Shown piece after piece: positions 1 to 8,664 of a stretch of DNA of 64,000 bases. The notes below the pieces were generated by a model. That model had not been told where the DNA came from and ran no database searches. It saw only the letters and a program-made list of their open reading frames with translations. Every line of letters begins with the position of its first letter. Positions within the stretch are counted from its first letter, which is position 1. The stretch is from assembly GCF_018687355.1 (NCBI RefSeq), contig NZ_CP061288.1, positions 754,144 through 818,143 of the forward strand. The letters run 5' to 3'. The stretch is from Polynucleobacter sp. VK25 (GTDB taxonomy: Bacteria; Pseudomonadota; Gammaproteobacteria; Burkholderiales; Burkholderiaceae). Both the position numbers and the translations under genes were made by a program.

Positions 1-437
1 TGCAATGAAATCGCAATCGTTTTACCTCCCGCTAAATCGATTGCGGGGCGGTAACAGTCGAAAGCGGGTTCGATGATGATGACTTCATCGCCAGGTCCAA
101 CGCAAGAGAGTATGGCTGTAAAAATAGCCTGTGTGCCACCGGCGGTAATTGTGATTTCAGTTTCAGGATCGTAGTGGTGGCCATAAAGAGATTCAATCTT
201 TTTGCTAACGCCATTACGAAGCTCTGCAACCCCAGCCATTGGAGGATATTGATTGCGATCTGACAGCATAGCTGCATTCACATCGGCAATCAGCTTTCGG
301 TCGCAAGGAAAGTCAGGAAAGCCTTGCCCCAGATTAATCGCTTGATGCTCTGCAGCAAGGGCAGACATTACCGTAAAGATCGTGGTTCCCACCAGCGGAA
401 GGCGACTTGGAAAAGAGGGGGTCTCTAGTGGGCTCAT
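1..437 (-). CDS. PLP-dependent class I/II aminotransferase, 3' end cut off by window
   Basis: This is the N-terminal 145 residues of a fold-type I pyridoxal-phosphate aminotransferase; the rest lies outside the window. Reading leftward from the ATG at 437 gives the class I/II landmarks AINLGQGFPDFP (about residues 33-44) and TAGGTQAIFTAIL (98-110), followed by VGPGDEVIIIEPAFDCY. The FPDF stretch and overall pattern resemble the methionine/kynurenine aminotransferase group (YbdL-like). Substrate is inferred from family resemblance only, because the PLP lysine is beyond the edge. It is transcribed divergently from yaaA, with an 83-bp gap between them. Confidence 0.85.
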   Translation of the reverse strand, partial: MSPLETPSFPSRLPLVGTTIFTVMSALAAEHQAINLGQGFPDFPCDRKLIADVNAAMLSDRNQYPPMAGVAELRNGVSKKIESLYGHHYDPETEITITAGGTQAIFTAILSCVGPGDEVIIIEPAFDCYRPAIDLAGGKTIAISL

Positions 438-467
438 GGAGGGGAGGTGGTGATCAGTCTTTTAAAG

Positions 468-479
468 CGGATATATCCG
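468..479. promoter_or_regulatory. 12-bp perfect palindrome between aminotransferase and yaaA
   Basis: CGGATATATCCG reads the same on both strands and sits in the short divergent gap, 31 bp from the aminotransferase start and 41 bp from the yaaA start. A role as an operator for one or both genes is inference. No regulator gene is adjacent. Confidence 0.3.
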
Positions 480-520
480 GTAGTCGCTAGAATGGTAAAA
501 ATACATTAACAAATTGTGCC

Positions 521-1297
521 ATGCTGATCGTTCTCTCACCTGCTAAATCTCTGGATTACAAGACCCCTGCAATGGTCAAGGCTCCAACCATGCCCGAGTT
601 TGTCTCAGAATCAGCCAAGCTCATTGCAGACCTCAAGAAGCTGGGTCCGCAGGATGTTGCCAAATTAATGGGTCTATCCGATCAATTAGCCATTTTGAAT
701 GTTGGTCGTTATCGGGACTGGTCCAAGAAATTCACTGCAGAGAACAGTAAGCCGGCAATCTATGCTTTTGATGGGGATGTCTATGATGGGTTTGATGTCA
801 AAACCCTAAATGCTAAAGCGGTGGCGTTTGCTCAAGACCACATCCGCATTTTGTCAGGCCTGTACGGTGCGCTAAAGCCATTAGATCTGATGCAGCCTTA
901 TCGCCTCGAGATGGGTACGGCATTTAAAAATCCCAGAGGTAAGGATCTCTATGCTTTTTGGGGGAGTCGCGTCACCGACTTCATCAAGAAGGATCTGGAG
1001 AAGCAAAAGAAGCCTGCGCTCTTAAACTTAGCCTCAGAGGAGTATTTCAAGGTACTCCAGCCTAAAGAGTTGGATTGCCAGGTCATTTCCCCTGTTTTTC
1101 AGGATGCTAAGGACGGTAAGTACAAAATCATTTCTTTTTATGCCAAGCGTGCTCGTGGCTTAATGGCGCGCTACGTTGTTGAAAATCGTATTACCGATCC
1201 AGCAGATTTAAAAGGCTTCAATTTAGATGGTTATAAATACTTTGCTGCAGAATCTACAGTAGATAAGCCGGTGTTTAGAAGGGCAGAAAGAAAATAA
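521..1297 (+). CDS. yaaA: YaaA family peroxide stress protein
   Basis: The 258-residue protein has the length and signature of the YaaA/DUF328 family, starting [13 protein letters not shown] and containing [16 protein letters not shown] and [14 protein letters not shown]. In E. coli, YaaA limits intracellular iron damage during hydrogen peroxide stress and binds DNA; its biochemical activity is less settled. It is probably cytosolic, with no signal peptide or membrane segment. Its TAA stop overlaps the ATG of the next gene by one base (TAATG), so the two are probably translationally coupled. Confidence 0.93.
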   Translation: MLIVLSPAKSLDYKTPAMVKAPTMPEFVSESAKLIADLKKLGPQDVAKLMGLSDQLAILNVGRYRDWSKKFTAENSKPAIYAFDGDVYDGFDVKTLNAKAVAFAQDHIRILSGLYGALKPLDLMQPYRLEMGTAFKNPRGKDLYAFWGSRVTDFIKKDLEKQKKPALLNLASEEYFKVLQPKELDCQVISPVFQDAKDGKYKIISFYAKRARGLMARYVVENRITDPADLKGFNLDGYKYFAAESTVDKPVFRRAERK

Positions 1298-2508
1298 TGG
1301 CCGTGCATCGCACCAAACCATCGCAACGCAATTCTCCCGAAGTAGAGAAGTTGGTCGCTGACGCTATTTCTTTGGCGGCGTCTGGAAGTCAAGTTGAAGA
1401 TCGTTTCTGGGAGGAGCGCTTGAATGTGCGCTTAATGCGCCTACTCAAAAGTCAAAATCAAAATGTGATTGATGCTGCCTTGGATCAGACCTTTCGTATC
1501 AACACCGTAGCCTTTGAAGTACTCGCAGATATCGCAGAAACATTGGCTGAGTCATTGAAGGTGGAGCATGAGGGGCAAGAGTGGGATGTGCTATTAGTCG
1601 CAATGCCTATCGTTGCCCATACACGTTATCAGATTCCTTCAGGGCCACTACCAGTCAATATCATTGAGTCAACTGCGCAGGCTTTACACAGCGCTATTGC
1701 CTCAACCGATACGCGCATAGCCATAGTTCCTTGGCTGTATAGCATTGACCAAATGCCCCATTCACATTGCCAAACTCGTGTATTGACTGAAGCTTTGGCA
1801 ACTGCCGCAATCTCTTCAAATGAAGTCAAGCTTGAGTTGCGTGATATGTCTGAAACCATTGCTGTATTGGCAGACCCTCGTTTCATTATTGCCGCCTTAA
1901 GCACGCCGAGTGGCTCCCCCATTTTCCGTTGGCAGGCTGAGCCGCCGGCTCGTCAAGAGCGGGGCGTGAGTTTGATTGGTTGGCAAAATGCAATGCAGGA
2001 ATCCATAGCCTCCTTGATGCCGGGTTGCGAGTTTGAATTGCTCTTGCCCGAAGCGTATTTCACAAACTGCCGTTTGGCTGATAAGCATGTTCGACCTCTC
2101 AGCATTCGTGCCGCAGTGAACTTCTTAGAAAGCACTCTGGGAATCTTGCCAGCCGGCCTATCTTGTGTGGTCGGTGCTTTTGGTGAAGAGCAGGCAGATG
2201 AGTATCGAATTGCCTTTAGCGTAAAGGGTTCATCCGACGTGATGTATGGCGTCATCTGGCCGCTATACGACCGCGAAAGTGTAGCGAGTGATGCCTTGAA
2301 TGACCTATCGGATGACGAGAGCCCGATTAAGAAGATCTGTGATGCCTTGCATGATGCGGGAGTAGAGGATGTCTTCCGTCACGCGATGCTGTTTGATCCG
2401 GAACTTTGTGATGACTGCGGCGCGCCGTTATTTCCAGACCGCTCCGGTGAAGCAGTGCATGCCGAGATGCCGGATGATGCGCCGTCACAGCAGCCCTTGT
2501 TCCATTAA
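1297..2508 (+). CDS. DUF2863 family protein of unknown function
   Basis: This 403-residue soluble protein resembles the betaproteobacterial DUF2863 family, whose function is not known. The N-terminal ~90 residues are charged and helical. The middle has a mixed alpha/beta character with repeated phrases such as LLVAMPIVAHTRY and IAIVPWLYSI. Near the C-terminus (about 371-390) lies CDDCGAPLFPD, half of a possible zinc-ribbon site with only two cysteines visible. It overlaps yaaA by one base. A strong hairpin follows its stop and ends the unit. The family call is from recognition, so moderate confidence. Confidence 0.7.
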   Translation: MAVHRTKPSQRNSPEVEKLVADAISLAASGSQVEDRFWEERLNVRLMRLLKSQNQNVIDAALDQTFRINTVAFEVLADIAETLAESLKVEHEGQEWDVLLVAMPIVAHTRYQIPSGPLPVNIIESTAQALHSAIASTDTRIAIVPWLYSIDQMPHSHCQTRVLTEALATAAISSNEVKLELRDMSETIAVLADPRFIIAALSTPSGSPIFRWQAEPPARQERGVSLIGWQNAMQESIASLMPGCEFELLLPEAYFTNCRLADKHVRPLSIRAAVNFLESTLGILPAGLSCVVGAFGEEQADEYRIAFSVKGSSDVMYGVIWPLYDRESVASDALNDLSDDESPIKKICDALHDAGVEDVFRHAMLFDPELCDDCGAPLFPDRSGEAVHAEMPDDAPSQQPLFH

Positions 2509-2524
2509 AGAAAAACTAAGCAAT

Positions 2525-2552
2525 AAAAAAGCCGCAACTAAGCGGCTTTTTT
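2525..2552. terminator. bidirectional intrinsic terminator
   Basis: Hairpin GCCGC-AACTAA-GCGGC flanked by A6 on the left and T6 on the right. It lies between the convergent DUF2863 gene and the MliC-like gene and can serve both strands. Its arms and loop closely match the terminator at 62993-63017. Confidence 0.9.
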
Positions 2553-2572
2553 ATTGAATGCAATCTCAGAAA

Positions 2573-2947
2573 TTAATTCTGCACAAAAGGTTCCGCGCCA
2601 GCAAACAAATGTGGCAACTTGCCTGACTTCATTTCTGCTGTTTGGCAGAAATCGGCAAGACGCACACCCGCTTTAATGTTGAACAACATTGCTTTGTTAC
2701 CTAACACTACTAGGTCGTAACCAGAGTTCGTATTCTTGTAACGCAAGCTGCCGGGTAGGGAAGTTTGACGGTCTAAATCGTGTGTTTTGGAGTCCCAAGT
2801 TAAACGAATTTTCTCGGTTGTCCCAGCCGTTTTAAACTGCTTACCTTCTTGGCATGTCCAAGTAAATACTTCTTCATTAGCGCTAGCATTTGCAGCACCT
2901 AGAAGGCTTGCAAGCACTACGCTAATGGTGAGAAGATTTTTTTTCAT
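2573..2947 (-). CDS. small exported protein, MliC-like
   Basis: This is a 124-residue protein starting MKKNLLTISVVLASLLGAA, a clear Sec signal peptide with likely cleavage after ASA. The mature part begins EEVFTWTCQEGKQFKTAG, reminiscent of the MliC lysozyme-inhibitor fold (a YxC near the N-terminus pairing with a later cysteine; here a second cysteine sits in ADFCQTAEM). A longer reading to 3007 exists but would run into mdh and bury the signal peptide. The ATG at 2947 has AAGGA about 9 bases upstream. It lies 13 bp downstream of mdh on the same strand. The lysozyme-inhibitor role is a weak inference. Confidence 0.6.
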   Translation of the reverse strand: MKKNLLTISVVLASLLGAANASANEEVFTWTCQEGKQFKTAGTTEKIRLTWDSKTHDLDRQTSLPGSLRYKNTNSGYDLVVLGNKAMLFNIKAGVRLADFCQTAEMKSGKLPHLFAGAEPFVQN

Positions 2948-2960
2948 GTGCAAAATTTCC

Positions 2961-3950
2961 TTATGAGAGCAAGTGCTTAACGCCAGCTTGTTCTTCGAGT
3001 AATTCATTTAATGTATGTGTCATACGCTCACGAGAGAATGCATCGATCTCTAAACCTTCGATCATTTTGTATTCGCCGTTTTCGCAAACCACTGGGAAGC
3101 CATAAATGACTTCAGCAGGAATGTCGTATTCGCCTTTAGAAGGAATACCCATAGTTACCCACTTGCCATTTGTGCCAAGTACCCAATCATGAATGTGGTC
3201 AATTGCTGCATTGGCTGCAGAGGCTGCAGAAGAAAGGCCGCGCGCTTCAATAATGGCTGCGCCACGCTTGCCTACGGTAGGAATAAATACATCTTTATTC
3301 CATGCCGCATCGTTAATGGAATCCTTTACAGACTTGCCATCGATCGTTGCAAAGCGATAGTCAGGGTACATAGTCGGGCTGTGGTTACCCCAGACAACTA
3401 ATTTCTCAATATCAGCAACTGGCTTATTCAACTTGCTGGCCAATTGTGAGAGGGCACGGTTGTGATCCAAGCGCAACATTGCAGTGAAGTTCTTCGCAGG
3501 AATATCTGGAGCAGATTTCATGGCGATGTAAGCGTTGGTATTTGCTGGGTTACCAACAACCAATACTTTTACTGTCTTCTTGGCAACGGCATTCAAGGCT
3601 TTACCTTGAGCAGTGAAAATTTGCGCGTTCGCTGAGAGCAAATCCTTGCGCTCCATACCAGGGCCGCGTGGACGTGCACCAACTAATAGCGCAACATCGA
3701 TATCTTTAAAAGCGGTCATTGGATCAGAGTGGGCTGTCATACCTGCCAGCAATGGGAACGCACAGTCTTCCAACTCCATCATTACGCCGGTTAAGGCCTT
3801 TTGGGCTTTTTCATCAGGAATCTCAAGCAATTGCAGGATTACGGGCTGATCTTTGCCTAAAAGGTCGCCATTGGCGATACGGAATAAAAGGGAATATCCG
3901 ATTTGACCGGCTGCACCGGTTACGGCGACACGCATTGGGGCTTTTGCCAT
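2961..3950 (-). CDS. mdh: malate dehydrogenase
   Basis: NAD-dependent malate/oxaloacetate interconversion in the TCA cycle, cytosolic. The 329-residue protein starts [28 protein letters not shown] is the dinucleotide-binding loop. LDHNRA and the catalytic histidine in [13 protein letters not shown] mark the LDH/MDH type 2 group typical of Burkholderiales. I chose the ATG at 3950 over one five codons upstream because GGAG lies 9 bases before it, while the upstream ATG itself overlaps that GGAG. It is divergent from the gntR gene, and its own promoter is described separately. Confidence 0.97.
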   Translation of the reverse strand: MAKAPMRVAVTGAAGQIGYSLLFRIANGDLLGKDQPVILQLLEIPDEKAQKALTGVMMELEDCAFPLLAGMTAHSDPMTAFKDIDVALLVGARPRGPGMERKDLLSANAQIFTAQGKALNAVAKKTVKVLVVGNPANTNAYIAMKSAPDIPAKNFTAMLRLDHNRALSQLASKLNKPVADIEKLVVWGNHSPTMYPDYRFATIDGKSVKDSINDAAWNKDVFIPTVGKRGAAIIEARGLSSAASAANAAIDHIHDWVLGTNGKWVTMGIPSKGEYDIPAEVIYGFPVVCENGEYKMIEGLEIDAFSRERMTHTLNELLEEQAGVKHLLS

Positions 3951-4014
3951 TACTGAGAACTCCAAATGAAGGTTGTGAGGGTTAAATAAAGAAAACTTTT
4001 CTATTATCCATTCA

Positions 4015-4044
4015 AGTGTAGGGACTTTAGCTTTACACTGTCAA
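4015..4044 (-). promoter_or_regulatory. predicted sigma-70 promoter of mdh
   Basis: On the - strand, TTGACA (4044-4039) and TACACT (4020-4015) are separated by 18 bases, a good match to sigma-70 consensus, about 65 bases upstream of the mdh start. Its -35 box is one base away from the -35 box of the gntR promoter on the other strand, and the palindrome at 4049-4062 lies just upstream. Confidence 0.6.
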
Positions 4045-4060
4045 TGATGTCTTATATAAG
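4032..4060 (+). promoter_or_regulatory. predicted sigma-70 promoter of gntR gene
   Basis: TTTACA at 4032-4037 and TATAAG at 4055-4060 are separated by 17 bases, giving a start near 4067. The -10 box lies inside the palindrome at 4049-4062, so a repressor bound there would block this promoter directly. Confidence 0.55.
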
Positions 4061-4062
4061 AC
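4049..4062. promoter_or_regulatory. 14-bp perfect palindrome, candidate GntR operator
   Basis: GTCTTATATAAGAC is perfectly self-complementary. GntR-family dimers bind short AT-centred palindromes, commonly next to their own gene. It covers the predicted gntR -10 and sits just upstream of the mdh -35. Operator identity is inference. I did not find a second copy in front of sdhC or gltA. Confidence 0.55.
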
Positions 4063-4108
4063 TAGAATTAGTGAGAATTTTATCCAATTGACGCGGTCTG
4101 GAGTTAAT

Positions 4109-4846
4109 TTGTCTGATTTGACTTTGCCTATTGCCTCATTTAGCCCTCTGTACGAGCAGATTAAAGCGATGATTTTGGCTAGTTTGCAAGCCTCAGAGTG
4201 GCTGCCAGGGGATGCTATTCCCAGTGAAATGGAGCTTGCAGCCCGTTATGCTGTTAGTCAGGGTACCGTTCGCAAGGCTATAGATGAGCTTGCGGCTCAA
4301 AATCTCTTGGTTCGCAGGCAAGGGAAGGGCACCTTCGTAGCCACCCATCAAGAAGATGACTGGCAATACCGTTTTTTACGATTAGCTCCCGATTCTGGTG
4401 AAAAGTTTCACTTAACCAATCAATTTTTATCCTGCAAAAAGACTAAAGCAACAACCTACGTGGCCAACTTGCTTAAATTAAAGGCAGGTGACCCGATTAT
4501 TCACATCGATCGTGTTCAAAGCTTTGCGGGTAAACCCATTGTTTTTGAAGAGATTTTTCTGCCAGGTCTGCGCTTTAAGGGTTTGGATCTTGAGGCGCTC
4601 AATGCTTGGCATGGACCAGTGTACGCATTCTATGAAGGGCAATACGCCACCCATATGGTTCGCGCAGAAGAAAAAATCAAAGCCGTGGCTGCTGATGAGG
4701 TATTGGCTAAACACCTGCACCTAAAAGCAGGAGCGCCACTCCTTTCGGTAGAGCGTGTGGCATTTACCTACGGGAATAAACCAGTAGAAATTCGGCATGC
4801 AAGGTATGACACTTCAGAGCAGCATTATGAGAACAAATTGAACTAA
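4109..4846 (+). CDS. GntR family (HutC/UTRA type) transcriptional regulator
   Basis: The winged HTH at about residues 8-75 contains PLYEQIKAMI and the recognition region SQGTVRKAIDELAAQNLLVRR with the wing GKGTFVA. The remaining ~165 residues form a UTRA ligand-binding domain (IHIDRVQSFAGKPIVFEEIFLP, PLLSVERVAFTYGNKPVEIR). I chose the TTG at 4109 because GGAG lies 5 bases before it; another TTG at 4088 in the same frame would add seven residues and cannot be excluded. Its position between mdh and the sdh operon suggests control of TCA-cycle genes by an organic acid. Ligand and targets are not visible. Confidence 0.88.
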   Translation: MSDLTLPIASFSPLYEQIKAMILASLQASEWLPGDAIPSEMELAARYAVSQGTVRKAIDELAAQNLLVRRQGKGTFVATHQEDDWQYRFLRLAPDSGEKFHLTNQFLSCKKTKATTYVANLLKLKAGDPIIHIDRVQSFAGKPIVFEEIFLPGLRFKGLDLEALNAWHGPVYAFYEGQYATHMVRAEEKIKAVAADEVLAKHLHLKAGAPLLSVERVAFTYGNKPVEIRHARYDTSEQHYENKLN

Positions 4847-5001
4847 GTTAAGTAAGAACCACAGAAGAGCTAGATCAGTAAAAACCAGTAATTCACCCCT
4901 TTAAACGCTAAAAAATCCCCACCACCCCTAAGGTTTCCAATAGAATATGTTGCGATACAACAAAACCACAATGAACCTCCACCTAAAGATAGAGATTACC
5001 C

Positions 5002-5421
5002 ATGGTTGATTCACAGCAAAACGTTAAAAAAGACAGACCGGTCTACCGAAATATTGGTCTTGCGCAATTAATTAAATACCGCCTTCCTTGGGCCGGTAAA
5101 GTGTCGATTCTTCATCGTATTAGCGGGGCGACACTCTTTTTAATGTTGCCTTTCCTGCTTTATCTTTTAGACCAGAGCTTGGCCTCGGAAGTGAGCTACC
5201 AAAAGTTCCAAGCAATTACTGGCCATGTGCTGGTGAAAATTATTTGCCTTGGATTGATTTGGTCCTTCTTGCACCATTTCTGCGCTGGCATTCGCTATCT
5301 TCTCTTGGATTTAGAAATCGGCGTTGAAAAAGTTGATGCAAACCGCTCAGCAATTTTTGTATTTTTCTTGGGTCTGGCTTTGACCGCAGTTGTTGGTCTC
5401 AAATTATTCGGCGTGTACTAA
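5002..5421 (+). CDS. sdhC: succinate dehydrogenase cytochrome b556 subunit
   Basis: Membrane anchor of complex II. The 139 residues carry a cytosolic N-terminus with RPVYRNIGL, then LHRISGA (the Ser/Arg region near the quinone site in the family) and three membrane segments at about 37-56, 73-93 and 116-138. The histidine in SFLHHFCAGIRYL is the probable haem b ligand. It is first in sdhCDAB-sdhE; sdhD follows after 24 bp. The 155 bp upstream hold the probable operon promoter, but I cannot place it with confidence. Confidence 0.93.
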   Translation: MVDSQQNVKKDRPVYRNIGLAQLIKYRLPWAGKVSILHRISGATLFLMLPFLLYLLDQSLASEVSYQKFQAITGHVLVKIICLGLIWSFLHHFCAGIRYLLLDLEIGVEKVDANRSAIFVFFLGLALTAVVGLKLFGVY

Positions 5422-5445
5422 GCGCACATCATTTAAGGAAATTTC

Positions 5446-5811
5446 ATGCCTATTTATCAAATTGGACCTAAGCGCTTAGTAGTCGGTGCGCACTACGGCC
5501 TTAAAGAGTGGATCATCCAGCGCGTTACTGCGATCGTGATGGTGGTGTTCACAATCGTTTTGTTGGTTGATTACTGCGTAACTGGTAGCGCAACTTATGA
5601 AGGTTGGGCTGCTTTGTTTAGCAATCAATTCATGAAGTTGTTGACGCTCTTGGCATTCATCAGCTTGTTCTATCACGCTTGGATTGGTATCCGTGACATC
5701 TGGATGGATTACATCAAGCCTGTCAGCATTCGTTTGACACTGCAAGTGTTAACCGTTTTGTATCTCGTAGCCTGTGCGGCCTATGCCGTACAAATTTTGT
5801 GGAAAGTGTAA
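5446..5811 (+). CDS. sdhD: succinate dehydrogenase membrane anchor subunit
   Basis: Second hydrophobic subunit of complex II, 121 residues with three membrane segments at about 26-46, 58-78 and 92-117. RLVVGAHYGLKEW and the conserved YHAWIGIRDIWMDYIKP (haem-ligand histidine region and quinone-site tyrosine) fit the SdhD family. It binds haem b and quinone together with SdhC. It ends four bases before the sdhA start, implying coupled translation. Confidence 0.92.
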   Translation: MPIYQIGPKRLVVGAHYGLKEWIIQRVTAIVMVVFTIVLLVDYCVTGSATYEGWAALFSNQFMKLLTLLAFISLFYHAWIGIRDIWMDYIKPVSIRLTLQVLTVLYLVACAAYAVQILWKV

Positions 5812-5815
5812 TTCA

Positions 5816-7594
5816 ATGACTGCAATTAAAAAATCATTGCCACGCCGCCGTTTTGATGCGGTGATTGTTGGAGCAGGTGGTTCTGGTATGCGCGCATCAT
5901 TGCAGTTGGCTGAAGCCGGCTTGAATGTTGCGGTGCTAACTAAGGTATTCCCAACACGTTCACATACTGTTGCCGCACAAGGTGGTATCGGTGCTTCATT
6001 AGGCAATATGAGTGAAGACAACTGGCACTATCACTTCTACGACACCATCAAAGGATCTGACTGGTTAGGTGACCAAGACGTGATCGAGTTCATGTGTCGC
6101 GAAGCTCCTAAAGTCGTTTACGAGTTAGAGCACTTTGGCATGCCGTTTGACCGCAACCCAGATGGCACGATTTATCAGCGTCCATTCGGTGGTCACACTG
6201 CCAACTATGGCGAGAAAGCAGTGCAACGCGCTTGCGCTGCAGCTGACCGTACTGGTCATGCAATGTTGCATACCCTTTACCAGCGCAACGTACGCGCTAA
6301 AACCAACTTCTTTGTTGAGTGGTTGGCGTTGGATTTGATTCGTGATGATGCTGGTGACGTTGTTGGTGTTACCGCCCTTGAAATGGAAACAGGTCAGGTT
6401 TACATCTTAGAAGCCAAGGTTGTGATGTTGGCTACTGGTGGTGCTGGCCGTATTTGGGATGCATCTACAAACGCATTTATTAATACCGGCGACGGCATGG
6501 GCTTAGCTGCTCGCGCAGACATTCCATTAGAAGATATGGAGTTCTGGCAATTCCACCCAACTGGCGTAGCTGGTGCGGGCGTGTTATTGACAGAGGGTTG
6601 TCGCGGTGAAGGAGGTATTTTGCGTAATAAGGATGGCGAGCGTTTCATGGAACGTTATGCGCCAACCTATAAGGATTTAGCTCCACGCGATTTCGTATCC
6701 CGTTGTATGGACCAAGAGATCAAAGAAGGGCGCGGTTGCGGCCCTAATGGTGACTATGTTGTGCTTGATTTGACACACATTGGTGCCGAGACAATCATGA
6801 AGCGTTTGCCATCTGTTTATGAAATTGGTATTAACTTTGCAAACGTTGATGTAACTAAAGAGCCAATCCCAGTAGTGCCAACCATTCACTATCAGATGGG
6901 CGGTATCCCTACAAACATCAATGGACAAGTAGTTGTTCCAGCGAATGGTATTCACAATGAGATCGTCAATGGCTTATATGCGATTGGTGAGTGCTCATGT
7001 GTTTCAGTTCACGGCGCTAACCGCTTGGGTACTAACTCATTGCTCGACCTCTTGGTATTTGGCCGCGCAGCTGGTAACCACATTGTTGGTCTTGATCTCA
7101 AGAATCGTGAGTTCAAGCCATTGCCTGCAAATGCTGGTGAGCAAACCTTGGCTCGTATTGCTGCCCTGGATAACTCCACCTCTGGCGAATACGCTCAAGA
7201 CGTTGCAAACGACATTCGTAAGTGCATGCAGAAATATGCAGGCGTATTCCGCAATCAAGAATTGATGGATGAAGGTGTTCGTCAAATGGCTAAATTGACA
7301 GAGCGCGCCAAGCACTTATGGGTTAAGGACAAGTCCGAAATTTTCAATACAGCGCGTATTGAGGCTTTGGAAGTGGCTAACTTGGTCGAGACTGCAAATG
7401 CAACCATGATTTCTGCGGCAGCTCGTAAGGAGAGTCGTGGTGCGCATTCGCACGACGACCATCAAGAGCGTGATGATGAGAATTGGATGAAGCACACCCT
7501 TTGGTATAGCGAGGGAAACAAGCTGACTTACAAGCCGGTTGTCTTGAAGCCTTTAACTGTTGAGTCCTTCCCACCTAAAGAACGTACTTTCTAA
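5816..7594 (+). CDS. sdhA: succinate dehydrogenase flavoprotein subunit
   Basis: Catalytic subunit oxidising succinate to fumarate, 592 residues, on the cytoplasmic face of the membrane. The FAD dinucleotide fold VGAGGSGMRASLQLAEAG starts near residue 18, and His50 in TRSHTVAAQGG is the covalent FAD attachment site. HPTG, GEGGILRNKDGERFM and PRDFVSR cover the substrate site and proton-transfer arginine. The C-terminus carries the usual His/Asp-rich SHDDHQERDD before the final helix. I chose the ATG at 5816 because an in-frame start 14 codons earlier would lie inside sdhD. Confidence 0.98.
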   Translation: MTAIKKSLPRRRFDAVIVGAGGSGMRASLQLAEAGLNVAVLTKVFPTRSHTVAAQGGIGASLGNMSEDNWHYHFYDTIKGSDWLGDQDVIEFMCREAPKVVYELEHFGMPFDRNPDGTIYQRPFGGHTANYGEKAVQRACAAADRTGHAMLHTLYQRNVRAKTNFFVEWLALDLIRDDAGDVVGVTALEMETGQVYILEAKVVMLATGGAGRIWDASTNAFINTGDGMGLAARADIPLEDMEFWQFHPTGVAGAGVLLTEGCRGEGGILRNKDGERFMERYAPTYKDLAPRDFVSRCMDQEIKEGRGCGPNGDYVVLDLTHIGAETIMKRLPSVYEIGINFANVDVTKEPIPVVPTIHYQMGGIPTNINGQVVVPANGIHNEIVNGLYAIGECSCVSVHGANRLGTNSLLDLLVFGRAAGNHIVGLDLKNREFKPLPANAGEQTLARIAALDNSTSGEYAQDVANDIRKCMQKYAGVFRNQELMDEGVRQMAKLTERAKHLWVKDKSEIFNTARIEALEVANLVETANATMISAAARKESRGAHSHDDHQERDDENWMKHTLWYSEGNKLTYKPVVLKPLTVESFPPKERTF

Positions 7595-7611
7595 GCGAAG
7601 AGAAATAGAAA

Positions 7612-8316
7612 ATGAGTGATATCCGTATATTCGAAATTTACCGCTACGATCCAGATGTCGATGCTGCTCCGCGTATGCAACGCTATGAGCTAGAGCTCAC
7701 TGGTGAGCGTATGTTGTTGGATGCTTTGATTTCCTTAAAGAAGCAAGACGAAACCATTTCTTATCGTCGTTCATGCCGTGAAGGTGTCTGCGGTTCAGAC
7801 GCAATGAACATCAACGGTAAAAATGGTTTGGCCTGCTTGACTAATATGTTGACTTTGCCGAAGGTCATCACATTGCGCCCATTACCTGGCTTGCCAGTAG
7901 TGCGCGATTTGATTGTCGACATGACATTGTTCTTCAAGCAATATTTATCTATCAAGCCTTACTTGGTAAACGAAAATCCACCTCCTGAAAAAGAGCGTCT
8001 CCAGAGCCCTGAAGAGCGCGAAGAGTTGAATGGTTTGTACGAGTGCATCTTGTGTGCATCATGCTCAACTTCATGCCCATCTTTCTGGTGGAATCCAGAT
8101 AAGTTTGTTGGCCCAGCTGGTTTATTGCAGGCGTATCGCTTTATTGCTGATAGCCGTGATGAAGATACCAATCAGCGCTTGGATAACTTGGAAGACCCAT
8201 ACCGCTTATTCCGTTGCCATACGATTATGAATTGCGTTGACGTATGTCCTAAGCACTTAAATCCAACCAAGGCGATTGGCAAGATTAAAGAGTTGATGGT
8301 TCGCAGGGCAGTATGA
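7612..8316 (+). CDS. sdhB: succinate dehydrogenase iron-sulfur subunit
   Basis: Electron-transfer subunit of complex II, 234 residues. The [2Fe-2S] site is formed by C55, C60, D63 and C75 (CREGVCGSD...GLAC); aspartate as the third ligand is also found in E. coli SdhB. The [4Fe-4S] and [3Fe-4S] sites use CILCASCSTSCP and CHTIMNCVDVCPK in the C-terminal domain. Its stop overlaps the sdhE start in ATGA. Confidence 0.98.
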   Translation: MSDIRIFEIYRYDPDVDAAPRMQRYELELTGERMLLDALISLKKQDETISYRRSCREGVCGSDAMNINGKNGLACLTNMLTLPKVITLRPLPGLPVVRDLIVDMTLFFKQYLSIKPYLVNENPPPEKERLQSPEEREELNGLYECILCASCSTSCPSFWWNPDKFVGPAGLLQAYRFIADSRDEDTNQRLDNLEDPYRLFRCHTIMNCVDVCPKHLNPTKAIGKIKELMVRRAV

Positions 8317-8582
8317 CCCTCGGTAATGCAGAGTTATATCGTTTAAAGAGTGATGCTCGTAGGGGTTTGCTAGAGAACGATTTAATTCTGCAGCGTTTCT
8401 TTGAGCGTTACGGCACTCAGTTAAGCGTAGAAGATGGAAAAGTTTTAAGCCAGCTATTGGCTTTAGATGACAACGATTTAATGGATTTATTGATTGGTCG
8501 TAAAGATTCTGTAGCTAGCTTGGAGAAAGAGATGCAAGCAGACTCTTTCAAAACGATTTTACAAAGGTTGAGAGAGAAGTAA
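8313..8582 (+). CDS. sdhE: FAD assembly factor SdhE
   Basis: A small helical protein of 89 residues with the family motif RRGLLEND (RGxxE) at about residues 16-23, used to promote covalent attachment of FAD to SdhA. It overlaps sdhB by four bases (ATGA), so it is made together with its client enzyme. The next 82 bases, up to gltA, carry no clear terminator. Confidence 0.92.
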   Translation: MTLGNAELYRLKSDARRGLLENDLILQRFFERYGTQLSVEDGKVLSQLLALDDNDLMDLLIGRKDSVASLEKEMQADSFKTILQRLREK

Positions 8583-8664
8583 TTCAGCCTTTCAAAGCGG
8601 TAGCGGCATAGACGCATGAATGAGCAGTGCATTAATCATAATTTTGAATGACTAAGGATTAGAA

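Noticed and set aside
2948-3007. Extended N-terminus of the MliC-like protein starting at 3007
   Set aside because: It would overlap mdh by 47 bases and bury the clear signal peptide; AAGGA precedes the ATG at 2947.
4847-5001. A second copy of the GTCTTATATAAGAC palindrome in front of sdhC
   Set aside because: The 155 bases contain only a weak TGTTG-CGATA-CAACA stem and no copy of the palindrome, so direct control of sdh by the adjacent GntR regulator is not supported by sequence.
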